Assembly (NCBI GenBank): GCA_008802785.1
Contig: VUYT01000013.1
Location: 124,001-188,000 of the forward strand
DNA length: 64,000 bases
Direction of reading: 5' to 3'
Source of the DNA: Symmetrospora coprosmae
Lineage: Eukaryota; Basidiomycota; Cystobasidiomycetes; Symmetrosporaceae
The notes below the pieces were generated by a model. It was given only the letters and a program-made list of their open reading frames with translations. It had not been told where the DNA came from and searched no databases. The position numbers and the translations under genes are program-made. Position 1 is the first letter of the stretch; each line of letters opens with the position of its first letter. Below are positions 57,024 through 64,000 of this stretch, in pieces.

Positions 57024-58216
57024 CTATATCTGGATGGCACGTTGCAGAAGCCATGCGTCCCGAGGTCCTTCGATATTAGGCTTGTAGTACTCCCTGATGG
57101 TCTCGGTCTCTTTGAAGCCCTGGCCAAGCCAGAACGTGCGCGAGTCCTCGTTATTCGTCTGCACGTGTACAAAGATGCTCTCGAGGATGGGGTGCGACGC
57201 TGAAGCTGAAGCTGACGAGGCTGAAGGTTCGGGAGCAGCACTCTTGCCAGTGTCGACTGCCTTTCCCTTGCCTTTTGCTTGCTGAGGAGCCGCTGGCGGT
57301 GTTGCTGTTGCTGCTGCGGATGGTGCGGGCGTGAGGGATGCAGCAAGAGACGCCTCTGTTGCTTTCGCCACGACGTGCGAGAGAAGCTTGCTCGCGAGGC
57401 CCTGGCGGCGGTACGCTGGATACGTACGTCGTGCGCGCTCGAATCAGCCAGGGCAGTGCTTTCGGGATGTGGACCCATTTTCCTGCACTCACGCGCAAGG
57501 ACGCCCAGGGTCATGAGATACAGCTTGCCGGTTGGCTGCTCGGAGGATGACGTGCTCGCAGATGTCGGGTTGTTCTCGATTCGGCAAGTGATGGCGCCGA
57601 CGGGGATGTCATTGTAGTAGACTAGGTCGCGAAACGCGGCAGCTAAGGGTCAGGCGGGCATTGCGCTAAGCCTGATGCGTGGAAATGCGTAGCACGGACC
57701 AAGCTTGCAGTACTCTTCAACCTGGAGAGGGGGGCCGAGCAGGGAGCACGGTCGCCCTATCAGCTCAAGCTCGTTACGCGTATTGGGCTGTGACATCCCG
57801 GTCGCGATCCCGCATGCACGCACGCACGCACCTCGGGCGCCAGGACTTCCTTGTAGTACCGGTCAGAGTAAGCTACGGGGAAGAGGATGGAGCTGGAGCA
57901 GGTGTCCGGGGTGGAGAAAGGTCAGCCTGTGGTGCATGCATGGTGTGATTGTAATTGCGATGCGACCCGGACGCACTTGAGCTTGCGGAGGGTGCCGATG
58001 TTGTTGGGTGTGCTGGAAGGATGCAGTATACACCGTGAATGTCAGAGCGTGCTCGAGCGTGCCTGCAGTGCGATGCGATGCCATGCGATGCTAGGCTCAC
58101 ACGTCGCCAATGCTGATCTTGGGAGGGACGCGGATGGTCTTTGTCCTCTTTGACGTCGGTCCCGCGACGTGGCTGGTGAGCATTGGAGTCGGAGCAGTGG
58201 CAGTGGCAGCCGTCAT
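57024..58216 (-). CDS. NAA50: N-alpha-acetyltransferase NAA50 (NatE catalytic subunit)
   Basis: Exons complement(57024..57415, 57493..57621, 57700..57721, 57832..57892, 57977..58012, 58101..58216); 251 residues. The ATG at 58216 (MTAATATAP) is first in frame; MLTSH at 58183 is an alternative. Conserved blocks run through the joined exons: ISIGDVTPNNIGTLRKLN, LFPVAYSDRYYKEVL, LVYYNDIPVGAITCRIEN, KLYLMTLGVLAPYRRQGLAS (acetyl-CoA loop RRQGLA), and SIFVHVQTNNEDSRTFWLGQ and GFKETETIREYYKP. The last blocks carry the Tyr/His-type catalytic region of Naa50. An Ala/Pro/Ser-rich insert of about 55 residues separates the acetyl-CoA loop helix from IFVHVQ. It acetylates N-termini of ribosome-bound chains, often with NatA. 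Two internal exons are only 22 and 36 nt. Confidence 0.88.
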
Positions 58217-58385
58217 TCCGTATTGCAGGCTGTGATATGCTTTGGTATAGAGTTATGTGCGCCGTTGCGACGACGACGACGATGATGCTGCTGTGGTGTG
58301 CTGTGCCTGAGCCTGCGTCCCTCTTCGGGCTTGTCCAGACGCCGACCGGGAACAAGAGAGCGCGGGCATCGCACCTGCGACATCA

Positions 58386-58415
58386 GACAGTGACAGTGAC
58401 AGTGACAGTGACAGT
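58386..58415 (+). repeat. GACAGT hexamer repeat just upstream of YSH1
   Basis: Five perfect copies of GACAGT end 6 bp before the YSH1 start codon, so the repeat lies within the 5' leader or core promoter. Confidence 0.9.
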
Positions 58416-58421
58416 GGCACC

Positions 58422-61400
58422 ATGTCCAAGAGAGGATACGACGCGCTGAGCGGCATCACCGTCGATGCTGTCGTGTCCTCAAAGGGCGTCTCGACGAGCA
58501 GCACGAGCAAGCTCGACGATGAGATCCAGATCACAATGCTCGGCTCGGGCCAGGAGGTCGGGAGATCCTGCTGCCTCATCAAGTACAGAGGGCGCACCAT
58601 CGTGTGCGACGCTGGATCCCACCCCGGTCTCCCCGGACTCTCGGCGCTGCCGTACCTGGACGAGGTCGAGTGGAACACTGTCGATGCGGTCCTCATCACC
58701 CAGTGCGTGCGGCGTCCTCAAGTGTCGGGACTGAACGACCGGCTAGCCTGCAGCTTGGACAGGATATGGCCTCATCCAGCATCCCTGACATTTCCGCACC
58801 GTCGTACACAGCTTCCATGTCGACCACGCAGCCTCATTGCCCTACGTGATGGAAAAGGTGAGGCGTATCAGAGCGCACCGCACGATCAAGAGTATACAGT
58901 GCATGGCAGGAGAACCCGAGCCAGCCAATGCGCGCCGCCGGACACCCATGCTAGAACATGTAGTGACATTGCCCTTCCTGCCGCCTTTGGCCCTGCTGCA
59001 ATGCAATCCCAATTCTCAGACTAACTTCAAAGAAGGCAATGGCAGAGTCTACATGACGCGAGCGACAAAGGGAATCTACAACTTTCTGATGAGAGACTTT
59101 GTCAAGATCAGGTGCGCTTTTGCGATGCTTGCTCGCTCGCCGAAGATCACTCCGTTTGTTGATGCAAGACTGACGGCGACATTCTCACCCAGCCTGAACA
59201 CGACAGAAGACAACGGCATCTCGGACCGGCTGTACGACGAGGAAGAACTCAGGCGCTCTTTCGACTCGATCGAGGGCATCAACTTCCTCGAAGAAGTGAC
59301 TGTACCTTCGACCGCCAACACATCCACCTCAATCCGCTTCACATCCTATCATGCCGGTCACGTCCTCGGTGCCGCCATGTTCCTTATCGAGATTGCAGGG
59401 GCGCGTATCCTGTACACAGGCGACTACTCGACAGAAGAAGACCGGCATCTCTTGACGGCCAGCGTGCCCAATTGGGGCCGACCGCCCGACGTCATGATCT
59501 GCGAGTCTACGTTTGGCGTGCAGAACCTGCAGCCACGCGAGGAAAAAGAAGAATTCTTCCTCGCGACCATTGCAAATATCTTGAAGCGGGGCGGCAAGGT
59601 GTTGATGCCTGTCTTTGCCGTCGGGAGGGCGCAAGAGCTGCTCCTCATCCTCGACGAGCACTGGAAGGCGCGGCCGGACCTGCAAAAGTACCCCATTTAC
59701 TTTGTCGGCGGCCTTGCGAGCAAGTGCATGTCCGTCTACCGGCAGCACTCGAACTCGCTCAACGCAAACATCCAGGCACGGGTAGCTAGAGGCGACAACC
59801 CTTTCGATTTCCGGAAGAGCGGCTTCATCAGGGAGACGCGCGGCATCTCCCGTAAAGACAGGTTCGACGACTCGAAGCCGTGCATCGTCATGGCGAGTCC
59901 GGGAATGCTGCAGAGCGGGATCAGCAGGGAGCTCTTCGAGAAATGGGCGCCGGACCCAAAGAACGGGCTGATGCTCTGCGGCTATTCCGTGGAAGGCTCA
60001 TTGGCGAGGGTGAGTTGCGCTTGTGCCTGTTGGTGATAGCGGCAGCGGTGGTCTGGGCTAAGGCGACCACGCGTGTGTTCTCCGCCCGCAGGACATGCAG
60101 AAAGAGCCGCGAGAGTTTGACTCGCTGCTAGGGCAGAAGAAGATTGTCCGACGCATGACAGTCCATGTCATTTCGTTTGCCGCGCACGTCGACTTCCAGC
60201 AGAACTCGGCTTTTATCGACCAGGTCAAGCCAACTCACCTTATCCTGGTACACGGAGGCCGCGAAGGCATGTTCCGCTTGCGGGACGCTCTGAAGGCCAA
60301 GTATCGCGATCAACAGCAGGACGTGCAGATCTACACGCCGTGCAATGTGCGAGACAAGATCCGCGTTCAACTGAGCGGGACGAGGATTGCAAAGGTGGGT
60401 TTCGCGAGTCCACAGCATGGGCTGCTTGGGGGCGGACCGCTGATCTCCCAATGTGGACGGTCACGGCAGGCCATCGGCTCGCTGGCCGAGCGGAAGCCGG
60501 CACAGGGCAGCACGTTTTCGGGCTTGCTGCTCGCGAAGGACGGCTCGTATACGCTACTGGCCCCGTCAGATCTGCAGGAGTTCACCGGCCTCTCAACAAC
60601 AACAATACTGCAACGTCAGCGGATCACGCTCGATGTTGGTCCAGAACTCATCAAGTGGCATCTTGAGGGGATGTACGGGAGCGTCGAGATTGGCAAGGAC
60701 CCGCAAGGGCGACCTACGATGAGGGTCATGAAGTCGGTCGACATTAAGATGGCAAAGGAGGACGAGCCGCAAAATCAGATCATCCTCGAGTGGATGGGCG
60801 GCAGCACGAATGACATGGTTGCAGACTCGGTCCTCGCTCTTCTGGTCGGCATCGACACGAGTCCTGCCTCGGTTAAGAGTAGGTGTAGCCTCAATATATT
60901 CAATGAATTACGGGGCTAACACTGCTTGACGTTCGAAACTCCTCCCGCAGAAACGTCACACCATTGCTCGCACCGACAGGCGGACGGCCCCGAAGATCAC
61001 CACACGGTATCTTCAGAGGACACAGATGCACCTGCACAGATCGACAGATTGATCGCGTTCCTGTATTCTCATTTCGGTACCGTCGAGTTCCTCTCGGCCG
61101 CCGAGTTCCGCAAAAACGCCGACCTCGAAATCACGGAGAACGATTCGATACAGATGAAACGCGAGGAGGAGGAGGAGGCCGCCTACTCGCCAAAAGCAGA
61201 AGACGAGGGTAGCGACAGCCCTGCTGATGACGCAAAGGCTGGCAGCGAAGCTTCCGAGCCAAATCCAAAGAACGCTCTTCCATCTGGCCCAGTCATCCGC
61301 GTGCGACTGGACGAGCACACGGCCGATGTGGGCGCAGACGACCTCGTCGTGCGATCGGATCACGAGCCGCTCAAACGTCGCGTCGAGTCGGTCATTCAGG

Positions 61401-61501
61401 TCGCCTTGCGGACAATCACCGCCTTGGCGCCTTTGAATCCGAAGTCGAGTTGGTCAGCCACAACTGGCGCGAAGAGGATTGCGGTCAAGTTGGAGGCGTA
61501 G
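58422..61501 (+). CDS. YSH1: Pre-mRNA 3'-end processing endonuclease YSH1 (CPSF73)
   Basis: Exons 58422..58702, 58812..58857, 59020..59111, 59193..60009, 60092..60394, 60470..60878, 60951..61501; 832 residues. The metallo-beta-lactamase fold is complete: IQITMLGSGQEVGRSCCLI, then the zinc motif HFHVDH at residues 94-99, rebuilt across the first intron. HAGHVLGAAMFLIEIAGARI and LYTGDYSTEEDRHL follow. The beta-CASP part has ICESTFGVQ, GGKVLMPVFAVGRAQELLLI and CIVMASPGMLQSGISRELFE. The late motifs VHVISFAAHVDFQQN and THLILVHGG also match. The C-terminal domain carries acidic Ser-rich inserts. YSH1 cuts pre-mRNA at the poly(A) site within CPF. The second coding exon is 46 nt. Start is 205 bp from the NAA50 start. 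Confidence 0.93.
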
Positions 61502-61587
61502 CAGAGGTCTAGCACAGAATCTCCGGTCCTGAGGCCTAGTAGCAGTCGGCGCTTTGTGGAGGTCCTTTGTCGTGTATTGCACATGTC

Positions 61588-63059
61588 TCATCGCCCCGCA
61601 ATGTCTCCTGCATGCCTCCCTGTATCGGGCGCGATCGCCTCGCTAACGGCGTCCCTCCAGTTCTGCGCAAACTCTGCAATACTAGCACCATCGCTGAGTC
61701 CCACAACGTCCTTCGGATATCGATTGTGACTGAAGGCCGGCATGCTTTGCGACGCCTGCATCTCGGACTCGACGAGCCTGAACTTGGGCTCCTCTGACGC
61801 TGCCCAATCTATGCGGAGCAGCTCGTCCCACGAGAACAGAAGGCTATCGGTCCTTGAGGCGAATGGATTGATGTCGATGAGGAAAACCTTGTCCTCGTCT
61901 CGAGTTATGTAGATGTCCAGGACGTCTGTACAAGATGCGCATTACCGCTGACCTTCGGTTATCATACTGCCGAGCTCGGACGATACGCACAATTGCTCTC
62001 TGTAAACTTGGCTTCGATCTTCTCGGCAAAGAAGGCTGATATGAGATCAAGGAAGTGCTGACGGCGAGACGGCTCCGTCAGAAAATCGTAGTAGTTGGTG
62101 TCCCGCTGCGAGATGGCTGAGGGAATCGCGAAATGCGAAGCGGTCCAGCTTCAGCAAAGCGCAACAGAGAGTAGCACTGAGCTTGATCTACCTATGAGTC
62201 TGCGACCGCGTACGAAACACCGGAATTCATGTGATCTTGGCATAGCGAACCACTTCTTGAGGACCAGCTGGTATTCAGGTGACCGGACATCCCCCAGATC
62301 AGCATCCTCGCAGTCGTCGTACGCGTGATCAAGATCGTGAGTGACAAAGTCGGATGATTTGAGGAGGAGGTACACGTCGTCCACGGTGGTGCACTTCAGA
62401 GGCGGACCCGCAACCATCCAAGGTGCATCCTGTGATTTTGCGGCGGGTCAATAACTGTTCTCTGTACAAGGCTCGGCTGTGGAGACCTGTGATGTACCTG
62501 CGGACTGGACCAGTTGAGCTTTGGGAAAACTGCCCCATATTCGTCGATGACCTCTTGGATGCGTGCGCTGAGCTCGGTGAAGTCGTACGTTCGCCGGGGC
62601 GGCGAGTCTTCCTCATCTTCGCTTTCAGATGCGTCCGGGTCGATACCCGCGTCTCTACGAATCGCAGGTTTGTATTCACAGCAGACGAGTCAGTCGGATC
62701 CGTATGAGCAAGTCGGGAGCGGACATGCGGCGAGCTGTGCCTTACGACCCGGAATCTTCCCCATTGGTCGGCAGAAAGACCCCATCCGCGTGCAAGTACT
62801 CGATGAACTGCGCAGTGAGCGGTATCGTAGTAGCTTTAGGCGATACCCTACGGAAGGTCGGATACCAGGAGGGAAAGGCGCATGCGTCCACAGCTCTTCT
62901 GGTCAGCGGGGGGAACCGAGGCGCATCGGACAGCGTGAGCGAGTTGAGATCCGTTGTCTCCATGTCTGCATGTGACTGGCGCTGGATCGTAGGAGGAGAT
63001 AGTCCCGGCATGGTGTTGGCGAAAGGTTGCAGACTGGCGGACCTGCTCCGGACGGACAT
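61588..63059 (-). CDS. CDC123: CDC123, eIF2 assembly chaperone
   Basis: Exons complement(61588..61925, 61991..62116, 62192..62429, 62498..62654, 62749..63059); 389 residues. The ATG at 63059 (MSVRSRSAS) is used; METTDLNSL is a possible later start. D123/CDC123 marks are FPSWYPTFRRVSPKATTIPL, FIEYLHADGVFLP, YGAVFPKLNWSSPQDAPWM, PLKCTTVDDVYLLLKSSDFV, EYQLVLKKWFAMPRSHEFRC, AISQRDTNYYDFLTEP, and YVLDIYITRDEDKVFLIDIN, then PFASRTDSLLFSWDELL. The ATP-grasp residues in RDEDKVFLIDINPF are kept. CDC123 joins eIF2 gamma to alpha and so sets translation initiation capacity. Its stop is only 86 bp from that of YSH1. Confidence 0.92.
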
Positions 63060-63267
63060 GATCACAGGACGGTCGCATTCAAACGCTACTCGCGAATGAC
63101 AATACCGCGCAATCTTCGATAGATCGGGTCCATGTCGGAAGCGCTGATCAACAACATGAATGCAAGGCGAGAAAGGGTCTCGGGAGCGCTCGATTACTGC
63201 AGCAGCCCGGGGTCCGCTATACCGAAGGGACACACATAAATACAGGGTCACACCGCACACATCGTGT

Positions 63268-64000
63268 CTAGAGAGTACCGGAGCCTTTGAACATGGTGCC
63301 TCGGAAGACGGATATCCCGCTGCGCCGGCTGGAGCCGGACGAAAAGCCACCATGCTCGGTCAGTCTCTCCCTGTACGCCGGGGGAGGCGACGCAGCTCGG
63401 ATGACGGCTGAGCGCGAGAGCATTAGCTCGAGCACTCTGATGAGTATGAGCGGAACAGTTGTGACTCACTGAAGCCAGCTGGAAGCCGCGACGAGTCCAG
63501 CGAAGATGCTTCCCTTAGGCGTCTCGTCATCTCTACCTTTTCGAGCGGGTCAAAATCATTATCGTGGCCTGAAGCTGGTGCACGAGACGGGCCTTGCACA
63601 GGGGGTTCCCGCTCGCGTGACAGGGAGGTGTGCTCAGGTCGGTAGAAGAACTCCTCTGTCGGACCTCCTTGGTCGTTTGGCTCATCCCAGGGCGCAGCTA
63701 GGGTGCGCATCGTTGCTGCCGAGTTGTAGTGCGATGGATTCGCCGACGGCAGCATCCGCCTCGAGCTGGATGCACTGGATGCCGTATCTGGACCGCCCCT
63801 GTACTGCTCTGTAGAGGTGACGAGCGGGTGAAGCATTCTCGCTCTCCGGATGGCTTCAGGATCGCTCATGTCGACCGTCTCTGTGATGTAGGATTGACCG
63901 CCGTGATGTGTTACAACTACGGGCGGTCGTTCCACGAGCCACTCCTGATGCGCTTGATGCGCATCCGTACCGCTTCGATTCACATTCACGAGAGAATGTT
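63268..64000 (-). CDS. Unknown protein, C-terminal part; gene runs off the right edge
   Basis: Exons complement(63268..63407, 63470..>64000); about 223 C-terminal residues are visible. The frame is open to the edge and no start can be assigned. The sequence starts in a patch with WLVERPPVVVTHHGGQSYIT and DPEAIRRARMLHP, then is Ser/Arg/Glu-rich and likely disordered (NDQGGPTEEFFYRPEHTSLS). The last exon gives RAASPPPAYRERLTEHGGFS and a Ser/Arg tail. A PPPAY motif there could bind a WW domain. I do not recognise the family. The intron 63408-63469 has a GTGAGT donor and CAG acceptor. Confidence 0.65.

Noticed and set aside
57415-57493. Apparent frameshift in NAA50 between the TLGVLA and YRRQG blocks
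   Set aside because: On re-reading the bases, the exon ends with one extra C before GTGAGT, and the junction restores LAPYRRQG in frame.
1-64000. Transposons, LTR or other virus-like elements, CRISPR arrays, tRNA or rRNA genes
   Set aside because: I looked for reverse transcriptase, integrase and transposase motifs, long terminal or inverted repeats, spaced direct repeats and cloverleaf-like A/B box patterns, and saw none. A covariance-model and repeat-library scan would be decisive.

Overview
The window comes from a fungal nuclear chromosome, most likely a basidiomycete. The sequence is GC-rich and gene-dense, with most coding sequences cut by many 58-150 nt GT-AG introns that carry CTGAC/CTAAT-like branch sites. 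Protein families point the same way: RIC1, SUR7/PalI, a HeH-Man1 inner nuclear membrane protein, a FRE-type ferric reductase and a pectate lyase of family PL3. A relative of the smuts (Ustilaginomycotina) is my guess from the overall look; it is inference, not shown by any marker. I found 21 genes by joining reading frames across canonical splice sites. All complete models close to a whole number of codons. I saw no transposon, virus-like element, CRISPR array, tRNA or rRNA.

Layout. 1-9.4 kb: a left-truncated GH36 (raffinose synthase/Sip1-like) gene (-), a START-domain membrane protein (+) and an EST1/SMG7-family gene (-). 9.9-17.4 kb, all +: an unknown coiled-coil protein, a WW-domain protein, a SUR7/PalI-like four-TM protein and a Nudix hydrolase with an odd Nudix box. 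17.5-26.5 kb, +: a long coiled-coil protein with a CM1/centrosomin motif (gamma-tubulin complex anchor) followed closely by RIC1, the Rab-GEF subunit, in 18 exons. 26.7-33.1 kb: a small group of secreted proteins, namely a PL3 pectate lyase (-), a GPI-type secreted protein (-) and an RlpA/expansin-like double-psi beta-barrel protein with a Trp-Thr-Pro repeat linker (+). A broken partial copy of that last gene lies just downstream.

33.3-44.3 kb: COA8 (-), a 1538-residue glutamine-rich putative regulator (+) and the inner nuclear membrane protein Src1/Heh (-). 45.0-52.3 kb: a DUF1776-like protein (+), the ribosome-biogenesis WD protein YTM1 (-) and the mitochondrial ABC exporter ATM1 (-). 53.0-64.0 kb: a ferric reductase (+), NAA50 (-), the pre-mRNA 3' endonuclease YSH1 (+), CDC123 (-) and a right-truncated unknown gene (-).

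Most genes are unlinked housekeeping functions. Two neighbourhoods may be more than chance: the secreted/cell-wall group at 26.7-33 kb, and the iron-related pair ATM1 (Fe-S export) and ferric reductase, which are divergently arranged around a shared 0.7 kb promoter region. The least understood pieces are the coiled-coil protein at 9.9 kb, the Gln-rich regulator, the divergent Nudix protein and the partial duplicate of the DPBB gene.
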